Shown here piece by piece: positions 16,860-24,796 of a stretch of DNA of 59,643 nt. Every line of letters begins with the position of its first letter. The first letter of the stretch is position 1. Both the position numbers and the translations under genes were made by a program. Source of the DNA: an uncultured Bacteroidales bacterium (lineage in GTDB: Bacteria > Bacteroidota > Bacteroidia > Bacteroidales > Bacteroidaceae); NCBI GenBank assembly GCA_902788865.1, contig CADALZ010000012.1:1-59643 (forward strand), read 5' to 3'. Below the pieces are notes generated by a model. It was not told the DNA's origin. It was given only the letters and a program-made list of their open reading frames with translations, and did no database searches.

Positions 16860-18476
16860 ATGGCACTGGCAATAAACATAGAAGACCTGCTGAACAAGCA
16901 GAAGATTGAATCCAACAGGATTGAGTTTAAGAAGGGTTGGAATCCGGCAAGCATATATCATAGTGTATGTGCTTTCGCCAATGATTTCGACGACCTTGGT
17001 GGAGGGTACATCCTCGTGGGGGTGGATAGTGATGATGCTGGGATGGCTATTCGGCCTGTAGAAGGTGTCCCCATTGAAAAGATTGACGGTATTCTTCAAG
17101 ACATGGTAGGCTACAATAATAAGTTGTCGCCATACTACATGCCCAGGACAAGCGTTGAAGAGGTGGATGGACGCCAGGTGCTGGTGATATGGTGTCCTGC
17201 TGGCATCAACCGTCCTTATTCAGTTCCTGAGAATGTGACGGCTAAGAGTGGTAGCAAAGAGTATTTCTATATTCGCAGTGGAACAAGCAGCATCATCGCT
17301 AAGGGAGAGGTACTGGACGAACTGCGTGAATTGGCCAGTCGTGTGCCATTTGACGAGCGAGGCAACGATGACATTCAGTTAGAGGATATTTCGCTGGTGC
17401 TACTTCGCGACTATCTCGTTAAGGTAGGTAGTAGATTGGCTGACCAAGTGGCAACGACACCTCTACCAAAGATCCTTGACCAAATGGAACTATACACGGG
17501 GCCAAAAGAGAACCGCCTGATTCGTAACGTGGCAGCCATGATGTTTTGCGAGAATCCGAGCAAGTTCTTCCCATACACTCAGATTGATGTGGTGACATTC
17601 CCTAATGGCAAGCTTAAAGATCCGAACAATTTCACGGAAGTGACATTCAAAGGCAGTGTTCCGCAAATGATAAAAGAGACGATGGGCTACATCAAGAGCA
17701 ATGTGCTCAAAGAGTATGTACGCAAAGTTTCAGGAAGGCAAGAGGCAGACCGCTTTTGGAACTATCCCTACGATACTATAGAAGAGGCTGTCGTGAATTC
17801 GGTATATCATAGGGATTTCATGCAACATGAACCTATCGAGATAACTATTGAGCCATCAGGAATATCAATCCTTAACTGTCCAGGTCCCGACCGCAGTATT
17901 CCTAAGGAGGACATTGAAAGGGGCGACATGCTTAAGAGCCGCCGCTATCGCAACCGTCGTTTGGGTGACTTCTTAAAGGAACTTGATTTGACAGAAGGCC
18001 GCTCAACGGGCGTTCCGACCATTCAGGCTAAGCTGGCTGAGAATGGTTCGCCTCGCGCTATCTTTGAAACGACCGATGATCGCCTGACTTTCTTGGTGAC
18101 AATTCCTGTTCATAAAGGATGCGAACAAAGTTCTTTGCATGGCAAAGCGGCAAAGCCGAGCGCGGAGAAAAGTTCGGGAACAAGTTCGAGGCCAGATTCG
18201 GGAGCCAACACAAAAAGTTCGGAGAAAGGTGTGCTTGGTTCGGAGAAAAGTTCGGAGAAAACCTCAAAAAGTTCGGAGAAAAGTTCGGAGAAAATCCTTG
18301 ATTTAATCAAGAACAAACCGACAATATCTGCTGCCGAAATAGCCATGGAGATTGATATATCAGCACGAGGTGTCGAGAAACAAATCCGTAAACTTCGGGA
18401 GGCTGGTATCATTAAGCGCATCGGTGCTGACCGTGGTGGCTATTGGGAAATCACAGTTACGAAAGAAGACAAATAA
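16860..18476 (+). CDS. AlbA_2-domain ATP-binding transcriptional regulator-like protein
   Basis: The 538-aa protein has an N-terminal AlbA_2 (Schlafen-type DNA/RNA-binding) domain: NRIEFKKGWNP and DLGGGYILVGVDSDD in the first 65 residues. A COG2865-type central region carries an ATPase-like fold (NSVYHRDFMQHEPIEITIEP, then GRSTGVPTIQAKL). A low-complexity Ser-Ser-Glu-Lys repeat (about residues 450-480) leads into a C-terminal winged helix (ISAAEIAMEIDISARGVEKQ). Proteins of this family are common accessory genes on bacterial mobile elements, with proposed regulatory or defence roles. Its base composition matches the element core, not the AT-rich cargo. It is probably transcribed together with the downstream XRE gene 14 bp away. 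Confidence 0.8.
   Translation: MALAINIEDLLNKQKIESNRIEFKKGWNPASIYHSVCAFANDFDDLGGGYILVGVDSDDAGMAIRPVEGVPIEKIDGILQDMVGYNNKLSPYYMPRTSVEEVDGRQVLVIWCPAGINRPYSVPENVTAKSGSKEYFYIRSGTSSIIAKGEVLDELRELASRVPFDERGNDDIQLEDISLVLLRDYLVKVGSRLADQVATTPLPKILDQMELYTGPKENRLIRNVAAMMFCENPSKFFPYTQIDVVTFPNGKLKDPNNFTEVTFKGSVPQMIKETMGYIKSNVLKEYVRKVSGRQEADRFWNYPYDTIEEAVVNSVYHRDFMQHEPIEITIEPSGISILNCPGPDRSIPKEDIERGDMLKSRRYRNRRLGDFLKELDLTEGRSTGVPTIQAKLAENGSPRAIFETTDDRLTFLVTIPVHKGCEQSSLHGKAAKPSAEKSSGTSSRPDSGANTKSSEKGVLGSEKSSEKTSKSSEKSSEKILDLIKNKPTISAAEIAMEIDISARGVEKQIRKLREAGIIKRIGADRGGYWEITVTKEDK
18214..18295 (+). repeat. In-frame 12-bp tandem repeat coding for SSEK
   Basis: The unit AGTTCGGAGAAA recurs five times, some copies adjacent and some separated by short spacers, encoding Ser-Ser-Glu-Lys blocks in the linker before the winged helix of the AlbA_2 protein. 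Because the unit is 12 bp, changes in copy number keep the frame and alter only linker length. Confidence 0.7.
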
Positions 18477-18490
18477 AAAATGATATAGAT

Positions 18491-18778
18491 ATGTTATTCG
18501 GAAAAAAGATTAGAGAACTAAGAGATGAGAATGGCGTACTGCAACGCCAGTTGGCTGCACTATTGGAGATAGACACCCCGATGTTCAGCAAGATTGAACG
18601 TGGCGACAGGCGTGCTAAACGTGAACAAGTTACTAAACTTGCAGAGTACTTCCATCAGGATGAGAACGAAATGCTGACCCTTTGGCTGGCTGACAAAGTG
18701 CTTGATGCGGTGGATGGCGAGCAAGAACTCAGTTCGCAAGCCATTGAAGTTGCCCAAGAGCAAATCAAAGACCTGTAA
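18491..18778 (+). CDS. XRE-family helix-turn-helix regulator
   Basis: The 95-aa protein starts at ATG 18491 (MLFGKKIRELRDENGVLQRQ). The N-terminal 65 residues form an XRE/HTH_3 domain: LRDENGVLQRQLAALLEIDT followed by MFSKIERGDRRAKREQVTKL. A short C-terminal helical part includes EMLTLWLADKVLDAV. Family members bind operator DNA as dimers and often act as repressors. The gene is downstream of the AlbA_2 gene and 4 bp upstream of the two-TM protein gene, so all three form a small unit at the right end of the element. Its target is unknown. Confidence 0.85.
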   Translation: MLFGKKIRELRDENGVLQRQLAALLEIDTPMFSKIERGDRRAKREQVTKLAEYFHQDENEMLTLWLADKVLDAVDGEQELSSQAIEVAQEQIKDL

Positions 18779-18782
18779 AAGT

Positions 18783-19769
18783 ATGGAGATCGATATTTTC
18801 CCTATACCCCATCGGAAGGAAGGGATTGCCAGAAACTTTGACAAGGGGTTCCTTGGCATTCTCATCATCGCCTACATCATCGCTGCTTTTAAGACGGCTC
18901 AGTGTATTGTGGGTAATGATGCAGAAAAGGAGTTAGTGTGCTTCCTGCTCACAATACCGATATTCATTGGCTATTACGCTCTGTTTGTACTTGTCTGTCA
19001 TGGCATCAAGACGGGACTCTACGCTTACTTCAAGTCTCATCGCAAAGAATGGAACAGTATAGCAGACCGCGAGGAGATGGAGGAGCACATCGCTCAAAAC
19101 CTTGGTCGTATACAGAAGAAGGCACAAGAGAAGACGGCAACTATCACCAATACAAAGAATGCTACACCTATTGCTGATGACACTCCCAAGAGAGAAAGCA
19201 ATGTGGAATCACATAGTCCAGAAGAAGTCTCCGTTACTCCTGAGGCATTGGCAAAGTTGCAGTTGAAGCGTGACATCCAGAAGGCACATGACGAGTTGGA
19301 GGTATTCATCAATCAAGTGCAAATTGACCGCAAGCAGATGAATGAAGCAAAAGTCGCTCGCGAAGCAAAGAAACTTGAGGCCATTCTCAAATATACCCGT
19401 TATACGCTTATGCCTCATGGTTTCACGGATGAAGAACTGTATCAGATAGAGGAAGCTGTCAAACTTCTTGTGGAACTCAATGGTGTTACCCGAATGGAAG
19501 TCCTTTCCATCAGCAAGAAGAAGGGGCTGAAGCAAGCAGACCTGAAGAACTTCTGTTGGAACATTGCAAACCAATATGGAATTGATCCGAAGACGACGGC
19601 TCTGTTTGCGCTCAATCTGTTTTATGCCTGGTTCAGCAACACCGAACCTTCAAGCATTCAAAAGACGCTGCGCAACACAGCGGGCACATATACAATTGAA
19701 ATTGACGCGAACATTATAGACCATTTGCCTCAGTTGGAAGAAAAAGTACTTGGCAAGAATCACCCATAG
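18783..19769 (+). CDS. Two-TM membrane protein with coiled coil, element tail gene
   Basis: The 328-aa protein starts at ATG 18783 right after the XRE gene. Two hydrophobic helices lie near the N-terminus (GFLGILIIAYIIAAFKTAQC and LLTIPIFIGYYALFVLVC). They are followed by a long charged cytoplasmic coiled coil (about residues 75-210) and a C-terminal helical domain with LMPHGFTDEELYQIEEAVKL and a final FALNLFYAWFSNTEP segment. I do not recognise the family. A role in mobilization or element maintenance is possible because it is the last gene before attR, but no motif supports a specific function. It has no visible signal peptide cleavage site. Confidence 0.6.
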   Translation: MEIDIFPIPHRKEGIARNFDKGFLGILIIAYIIAAFKTAQCIVGNDAEKELVCFLLTIPIFIGYYALFVLVCHGIKTGLYAYFKSHRKEWNSIADREEMEEHIAQNLGRIQKKAQEKTATITNTKNATPIADDTPKRESNVESHSPEEVSVTPEALAKLQLKRDIQKAHDELEVFINQVQIDRKQMNEAKVAREAKKLEAILKYTRYTLMPHGFTDEELYQIEEAVKLLVELNGVTRMEVLSISKKKGLKQADLKNFCWNIANQYGIDPKTTALFALNLFYAWFSNTEPSSIQKTLRNTAGTYTIEIDANIIDHLPQLEEKVLGKNHP

Positions 19770-19871
19770 CGTATTTATCGATTCCTATGTTTGCTTATCA
19801 CAACCGCCCCTTTTACATCTTCTTATCGTTAACGCGTATTTGTAAGTGTCTGATATACAACGACGTTTAGA
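19770..19871. other. Right-end non-coding region of the element
   Basis: These 100 bp separate the last gene from attR. GCGTATTT occurs twice (near 19769 and 19833). The 9-mer TATTTATCG also occurs near the left end at 3225. These are candidate arm-type integrase sites, but nothing firmer can be said. Confidence 0.3.
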
Positions 19872-19889
19872 TTTGAGGAGGTAAAGTAA
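19872..19889 (+). repeat. attR, right 18-bp attachment repeat
   Basis: TTTGAGGAGGTAAAGTAA repeats the dnaK 3' end (FEEVK-stop) with one difference from attL. The sequence immediately left of it does not continue as dnaK, so this is a bare att copy, not a gene duplication. Confidence 0.85.
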
Positions 19890-19917
19890 CAAGATATTAC
19901 TAATAGTTAAGGAAAGA

Positions 19918-19949
19918 AAAATCCCGTGCAGCGATGCGCGGGATTTTTC
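19918..19949. terminator. Bidirectional terminator, probable original dnaK terminator
   Basis: AAATCCCGTGC and GCGCGGGATTT form an 11-bp stem with one T-G pair, with A-run and T-run flanks, so it can work in both directions. It serves the minus-strand acetyltransferase and lies 29 bp past attR. That is where the dnaK terminator would have been before integration. Confidence 0.8.
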
Positions 19950-19972
19950 TTTTTCTGGGGTAATAGCTGCGC

Positions 19973-20494
19973 TCAGAGTCGCTTGAGGAGCTTGGCTGGG
20001 ATGCCACCCACCACGGTGTTTGGCTCCACATCCTTCGTCACCACAGAGCCAGCGCCCACGATGGCATTCTCGCCCACGGTCACGCCTGGCAGGATGGTGG
20101 CCCCAGCGCCTATCCAGCAGTTGCGCTTCAGCACCACAGGCTTGCAGGTCAGTATTTGGTGCTCCTTGGGGTCGTGGTTGTTGGAGATGAGCTGCGCATT
20201 GGCAGCCACCAGCACATCGTCCTCTATCGTGATGCCCCCGGCAGCCATGAAGAGCGAGTTGTTCATCACCACCACACGCTGTCCTATCTTCACGTTCTGG
20301 CCGCGCACCACTGTGGTAGGCGGCATCAGTCGGCTGGTCTCGCCAAACTCCCCGAAGAGCTCCTTCACCAGCGCGTTGTATTCGTCGGTGTAGGGCATGG
20401 TGTGGTTCAGCTTGAAGCAGTTCTGGGCTTCCTTCATACCCTGCGCCCGTTCCTCGGGCGTCGATTTCCTTAAATCTATTCTTATTTCGTCCAT
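19973..20494 (-). CDS. Hexapeptide-repeat sugar O-acetyltransferase (maltose O-acetyltransferase type)
   Basis: The 173-aa protein is a left-handed beta-helix acyltransferase. A short N-terminal helical cap (RKSTPEERAQGMKEAQ) precedes repeated hexapeptide turns, including IGQRVVVMNNSLFMAAGGIT. The acceptor-site segment is QLISNNHDP, where an Asn-His pair is typical of galactoside/maltose acetyltransferases. The end, GAGSVVTKDVEPNTVVGGIP, is the classic family signature. It transfers acetyl from acetyl-CoA to a sugar hydroxyl; the sugar cannot be deduced. It stands alone, with the gene after it (on the minus strand) replaced by the terminator at 19918. The upstream neighbour pepD is co-oriented with a 30-bp gap, so the two may share a transcript. 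Confidence 0.88.
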   Translation of the reverse strand: MDEIRIDLRKSTPEERAQGMKEAQNCFKLNHTMPYTDEYNALVKELFGEFGETSRLMPPTTVVRGQNVKIGQRVVVMNNSLFMAAGGITIEDDVLVAANAQLISNNHDPKEHQILTCKPVVLKRNCWIGAGATILPGVTVGENAIVGAGSVVTKDVEPNTVVGGIPAKLLKRL

Positions 20495-20524
20495 ACTATG
20501 ATTTGATTGATTCTGATTGTCAAT

Positions 20525-21948
20525 TTATGCCAGTCGTCTGAGCAGTTCGATGAGCACCTTCCAGATGTCCTCGATGGTCGATAGCTCCACGCGCTCGCTG
20601 GTAGAGTGGGGCTCCACGATGCGCGGCCCGATGCTGGCTATCTGTATGCCTGGGTAGTGCTCCACGAAGAAGCCTGCCTCCAGCACGAAGTGCATAGCCA
20701 CCATGCGTGGCCGCCAACCCAGCACGTCGAAGAAGGTGTCTGAGGTGAGTCGCAGAAAGTCCGAGTGCTGGTCTTCCTGCCAGGCTGGGGCCGACATCAC
20801 CGTCTCACTCGTTGCACCGCTGGCAGCGAATATGCTGGCGATGTCCCTGCTCAGGCGCTCCATCACGCTGTCGATGAAGCTGCGTGTATGGGTAGAGACG
20901 AAGAAGTGGTCTGCCTCCGTTACGATGCGCCCCACGTTGTTCGACGTCTCCACCGTGTGCTGCATCTTGTCGCTCATCTTCACTACGCCCTGCGGCACCT
21001 GCTCCAGTGCCCGTAGCAGGGCCTCTACAGACTCCGCATTGATCACCGTCTGCTGTGCCTCGCACGGACGGATGATGCAGTGCATGCCGGGGTCAGACAG
21101 GCCGAAGGTCTCATGCAGCCAAGCGTTTATCTGCTCCACGAGCTGCTCCAGTGCGGCCACGTGCTTCGCTGCCATGCAGAGCACGATCTCTGCCGACGAT
21201 GCTATCGAGGCGTTGGCCTCACCTACGTTCACAGAAGCTACCTCGAAGTGGCTCTCCTCCCGCAAGGCAGCCAGCAGCTTCCTCACGGCCACGGTGGCAC
21301 TGCAGCGATGCTTGTTGATATCCACGCCCGAGTGTCCGCCCAGTCCGCCCTCGAAGCAGACGCTCCGCCACACGCCTTCTGGCGCAGGCTGGCGCTCCAA
21401 TGGCAGTCGGTGGAACTGCAGGCAGGCTCCGGCGGCGCCTGTGGTGATGGTGTCGTAGTCCTCGGAGTCCAGGTTGATCACCTTGCGGCCCTTCAGAAAG
21501 TCCTTGCTCAGCTGCGAGGACCCGACATGCCGTCCTCTTCATTGGTGGTGGTGATCACCTCCAGCGGACCATGCACGATGTCGTCGTTCTCCAGCACGGC
21601 CAGTGCCATCGACAGGCCTATGCCGTTGTCGGCTCCCAGCGAGGTACCGCGTGCCTTCATCCATCCGTCCTCCACATAGGCCTCGATGGGCGCATGTAGC
21701 GGGTCTGTCATGCCCACACAGACCATGTCCATGTGGTTCAGCAGCACGATGGGTTCGGCCCCCTCATGTCCTGGGGTGGCAGGCTTGCTTATCACCACGC
21801 AGTTCTCCGCATCGCGCTTGTAGGGCAGGTGCAGGCGCTCGGCAAACTGGCAGAGGTAGTCGGCCACACGCTCCTCGTGGTGCGACGGACGGGGTATCTG
21901 GTTCAGTTCCTTGAATATCTGGAACACACGTTCGGTAGTTGGTGTCAT
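20525..21948 (-). pseudogene. pepD: Aminoacyl-histidine dipeptidase (PepD) with a frameshift
   Basis: Two minus-strand frames together encode an M20-family cytosolic dipeptidase of the usual length (about 475 aa). The N-terminal part (21508-21948) has the metal ligands HMDMVC, GADNGIGL and NEEDGMSG. The C-terminal part (20525 to about 21520) continues with SKDFLKGRKVINLDSEDYDT. The frame breaks right after MSG: one base appears missing in the C3 run at 21521-21523, and restoring one base would join the two parts. PepD cleaves dipeptides such as Xaa-His (carnosine-like) with two zinc ions. The lesion may be a sequencing or assembly error or a recent real mutation, because the remainder of the gene is undamaged. 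Confidence 0.85.
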
Positions 21949-22458
21949 ATACCTATTCTTTTAGTTTGTAAATATAGTGTTATTTCGGAGCCCATTTTTG
22001 CGCCTGCGCAGAGGAAACTTTGCTGGTGCACACAGAAAAATTTGCGCTTGCACGCTGCCGCAAAAATTGCTCTTCGAACAACACTACAAAGATACAATAT
22101 CAGAGAGGCTCTGGCAAGTTTTTCGGCAATTCATTTTCGACTTATTTCAAGTATTAAAATCTTGTTTAGGTGGACCGCGACGTAGTTACATAGCTACATA
22201 GCTACATAGCTACATAGCTACATTTACTATTTCGCATTTCACACCTGACAACGTGTCGAGTTACTTTACTTATTTATTTAAATAAGTAAAAAATAAATAG
22301 AAGGTGAAGTAGCTATGATTTCTCTTCCTAAAATGATATTCAGAAAACCAAATGTAGCTATGTAGCTATGTTGCTACCTGTCTTTTCCTGTATTATGTTA
22401 TCTTCCTTTCTCGGAATTGTTAACGCCGAAAATAATCGCAATTTAAATGCGCTCAAAT
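21949..22458. other. Long intergenic region
   Basis: About 510 bp without a credible gene. It holds the inverted octamer element described at 22183-22376. The stretch 22000-22120 is featureless to the eye. Confidence 0.5.
22183..22376. repeat. Palindromic element with inverted TAGCTACA arrays
   Basis: Five octamers (one TAGTTACA, four TAGCTACA) run from 22183 to 22222. Three octamers in inverse orientation (TGTAGCTA, TGTAGCTA, TGTTGCTA) lie at 22353-22376. Midway between them is the AT-rich palindrome TTACTTATTT-ATTT-AAATAAGTAA (22269-22292). The unit could fold into a long imperfect hairpin. No coding capacity was found. Confidence 0.65.
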
Positions 22459-22490
22459 TTTGCAAGCGCGCCGCATATTTAGTATCTTTG
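22459..22490 (+). promoter_or_regulatory. Promoter of the lipoprotein esterase gene
   Basis: TTTG at 22459-22462 and TATCTTTG at 22483-22490 are separated by 20 bp, an ideal Bacteroidetes -33/-7 pair. The ATG is 25 bp further on. Confidence 0.75.
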
Positions 22491-22514
22491 TAGTATAATA
22501 TAAAGGAAGGAATT

Positions 22515-23519
22515 ATGAGAAAAATTGTGTTTTTGATAAGCGCAGTGCTGATGCTGGCACTGGCTTCTTGCAAGCAGGGGGACCTGCAGAGCGATGGTAA
22601 TAAGGACGAACTCCAGATGGTGATGGGAGCTGGCAATGTGGGCGGGGCCGCTGTGGTGGAACCTACGGAGGTGATGCGCCTCTACGACGGGGTGGCACCT
22701 GGCTCTGAGACTTGGACGCATCCGGAGGGGCAGACGGGAACCGATGGGAACATCGTTTACTACAACGTCTCTACGCCTGAGATGACGGTCTATCTGCCTG
22801 ATCCAAGTGTGGCTACGGGCGCTGCGATGGTGGTGTGTCCGGGTGGTGCGTTCTGCTTGCTGTCTTATACCACAGAAGGTACGCTGGTGGCCAACGAGCT
22901 GTGCAAAAGGGGCATAGCGGCCATCGTGCTGAAATACCGCACCACGCCTATCCTGAACGATAAGGGCGAGGTGAGCAATGATCCTGCTGAGATGCAAAAG
23001 TTCGTGATGGCGCTGATGAGCAAGTCTATGACAGACCCTAACCTCACGGCCACACAGAACTGCCTGGATATGGAGCACAGCCACCTCTCTTTCGAGGATG
23101 CCGACCGTGCCATCAGCTTGGTGCGTGAGAATGCTGCTAAGTGGAACATCAACCCTGAGAAGATAGGCATCGTGGGCTTCTCTGCCGGAGCTGTGGTGGC
23201 CATGCATCAGGCTTTGGTGCACTCGGAAGCGGGGCGGCCCAACTTCTCTGGCGTGGTGTATGGCGGCTGGGTAGAGGGCTGGGAGGCTCCTGCTGATGCG
23301 GCTCCGCTCTTCGTCTGCTCACCTGTCTATGATATCTTCCATCCAGAGGAGTGCATCACGGCCTATCAGATATGGCAAAAAGCCAAGCTGCCAGTGGAAC
23401 TGCATTGCTACAGCGACTGCCAGCATGGCTTCGGGGCCGTACCAACGGGTAAGTCGTCCGACTTATGGTTGGAGGCCATGACACGCTTCATGCAGGATAC
23501 GGGTTTCCTGACGAAGTAG
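22515..23519 (+). CDS. Alpha/beta-hydrolase lipoprotein (BD-FAE/acetyl-xylan-esterase-like)
   Basis: The 334-aa protein carries a lipoprotein signal peptide ending in the lipobox LALASC, so it should be anchored in an envelope membrane. The alpha/beta-hydrolase fold shows an oxyanion segment (VVCPGGAFCLLSY), the nucleophile elbow GFSAGA with Ser, a late Asp (CSPVYDIFHP) and the catalytic His (YSDCQHGFG). This layout matches esterase/lipase family 3 enzymes that remove acetyl or feruloyl groups from plant polysaccharides. Its neighbours are GH5 and GH88 carbohydrate enzymes, which fits a polysaccharide-degradation role. It has a clear promoter of its own. The exact ester substrate is unknown. 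Confidence 0.82.
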   Translation: MRKIVFLISAVLMLALASCKQGDLQSDGNKDELQMVMGAGNVGGAAVVEPTEVMRLYDGVAPGSETWTHPEGQTGTDGNIVYYNVSTPEMTVYLPDPSVATGAAMVVCPGGAFCLLSYTTEGTLVANELCKRGIAAIVLKYRTTPILNDKGEVSNDPAEMQKFVMALMSKSMTDPNLTATQNCLDMEHSHLSFEDADRAISLVRENAAKWNINPEKIGIVGFSAGAVVAMHQALVHSEAGRPNFSGVVYGGWVEGWEAPADAAPLFVCSPVYDIFHPEECITAYQIWQKAKLPVELHCYSDCQHGFGAVPTGKSSDLWLEAMTRFMQDTGFLTK

Positions 23520-23530
23520 ATTACTCAGCA

Positions 23531-23662
23531 CTACTGAATGCTGAACGCACGGAAGGAGTGGGGTGGGATGGTGACCTTGACCACCGTCTCCTGACGATCC
23601 TCGCGCGGATGGCCGTTCACTGGCGTGAAGGCACGCTTCTCACCGCTGATGCGCTGGCCAGA
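23531..23662 (-). pseudogene. C-terminal remnant of a second glycoside-hydrolase-like gene
   Basis: Minus-strand reading of 23662-23531 in a frame different from the adjacent GH5 gene gives about 43 codons ending in a stop. The peptide includes GEKRAFTPVNGHPR and TVVKVTIPPHSFRAFSIQ. The last stretch looks like the final beta-strands of a C-terminal beta-sandwich of a carbohydrate enzyme. There is no start codon or upstream domain. The simplest reading is that a deletion joined the 3' end of a neighbouring gene to the GH5 gene, whose own tail LWPAHQR is then read out of frame through the remnant. Confidence 0.45.
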
Positions 23663-24782
23663 GGCCCAATGCCCTGCCCGACATGAGGAGATCTACCAGC
23701 GGCTTGTCCTTGTAGCTTTCTGTGCGCTGATCCCAGAAACCAAAGTCGCCGTCGTAGCACCACGTCGTCCAAGCGATGTCAAACTCATCGAACACATCAA
23801 TCATGTCCTTGTACCACTTATAAGCCAAGTCTCGCTCCACGGGCTCATACACGCCCCATTCGCCACAGAACAGCTGCAGGCCGTATTTCTGAGCGGCGGC
23901 AATGGCATCCTTGAAGTCGGCACGAATCTTGTCCTTATTCCACACGGTGGTGAGGAATGGCTTCAGCTCTTCCTTGATGGCCTCAGGCGCTGCATCGTAG
24001 TCCTCCTGCGTGATGAGCACGCCAGGGTAGTTGATCTTGCCTTTGAACTGGCCCACAGGTGTCCAGCGGGCATAGCGGTGGGTGATGACCATGGGATGGT
24101 AGTAGTGGAAGGAGATGATCAGGTTCTTGTCGTCTTCTGGCAAGCGTAGGTACTTCACTGTCTCGAAATCCTGCCAACGATTGGAACCCACCACAAGGGT
24201 GCGCTGTGGTTCCACTTGGCGCAGTGCCTTGTGTACCTTCTCCACCACCACGTTCCATTGCTCGTGTTCTGGGGCCACTGGCTCGTTCATGAACTCATAG
24301 GCTACGGAGTCGTTGCTGTAGCCCTTCAGCACATCGGAGAGCTGGTACCACAGGTTGATAAGGTCTTGCTGTGATTTCTCCGAAGTAAACAGTGTGTTGG
24401 AGTTGTCGTTGTCGAGGAAGCGGTGGGAGCGGATGATGTGCAGATCGACCACCACGCGCAGATGGTGCTTCTCAGCCAGATTGATAGCATTGGTGAGTAG
24501 TTCCCAAGCCTCAGGCAGTTTATTACCGTCTTCGTCCCAGAACTGCACCTCATCGATAGGGATGCGCACGAAGTCGAATCCGAGTTGCTCCAGACGCGCA
24601 AAGTCGTCTTCCTGAATGTGCTTACGACGCTCCTCACCAGTCACTCTGGACTGAGAGAGCCAATGGCTCAGGTTGGTGCCGCGCTTGATGCTGAAGTTGT
24701 TCACTCCGCCCGACTGCGAGCAAGCGGCTAATGAAAGTAAGGTGATGACAAACAATGCCATCGAAACAAGTGTTTTTCTCAT
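23640..24782 (-). CDS. GH5-family endoglycanase lipoprotein
   Basis: The 380-aa protein begins with a lipoprotein signal peptide (LLSLAACSQ, lipobox LAAC). A glycoside hydrolase family 5 TIM barrel follows: NLSHWLSQ and FVRIPIDEVQFW near the N-terminus, the acid/base Glu167 in YEFMNEPVAPE, HYYHPM near strand 6, and the nucleophile Glu308 in CGEWGVYEP. Family members hydrolyse beta-1,4-glucans, mannans or related chains; the exact substrate is not readable. It is 14 bp downstream of the WbuC-type cupin gene and probably co-transcribed. The last seven codons (LWPAHQR) seem to come from an adjoining gene remnant, so the natural C-terminus may have been slightly altered. Confidence 0.88.
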   Translation of the reverse strand: MRKTLVSMALFVITLLSLAACSQSGGVNNFSIKRGTNLSHWLSQSRVTGEERRKHIQEDDFARLEQLGFDFVRIPIDEVQFWDEDGNKLPEAWELLTNAINLAEKHHLRVVVDLHIIRSHRFLDNDNSNTLFTSEKSQQDLINLWYQLSDVLKGYSNDSVAYEFMNEPVAPEHEQWNVVVEKVHKALRQVEPQRTLVVGSNRWQDFETVKYLRLPEDDKNLIISFHYYHPMVITHRYARWTPVGQFKGKINYPGVLITQEDYDAAPEAIKEELKPFLTTVWNKDKIRADFKDAIAAAQKYGLQLFCGEWGVYEPVERDLAYKWYKDMIDVFDEFDIAWTTWCYDGDFGFWDQRTESYKDKPLVDLLMSGRALGLWPAHQR

Positions 24783-24796
24783 GGTGATATGTTATT

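Larger units (their letters stand above)
3102..19889. mobile_element. Integrative mobilizable element inserted in the dnaK 3' end
   Basis: The element spans about 16.8 kb between two copies of TTTGAGGAGGTRAAGTAA, which is the end of dnaK, at 3102-3119 and 19872-19889. A tyrosine integrase lies next to the left copy. Inside are a zinc-ribbon/HTH protein, VirE_N/DUF3987 replication-like genes, a MobV relaxase with a candidate oriT, a visibly AT-rich cargo block, and AlbA_2, XRE and membrane-protein genes. No type IV secretion genes are present, so it would need a helper element to transfer. The layout resembles Bacteroides NBU-type units (integrase, primase, Mob). Beyond the right repeat is a strong terminator that presumably served dnaK before insertion. 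Confidence 0.85.

Noticed and set aside
18702-18783. An upstream start for the two-TM protein inside the XRE gene
   Set aside because: The extra N-terminus would be read through the XRE coding region; ATG 18783 directly after the XRE stop gives a sensible membrane protein.
20703-21458. A 251-codon plus-strand frame within the broken pepD
   Set aside because: The minus strand gives the PepD protein with metal ligands; the plus frame is a by-product of high GC codons.
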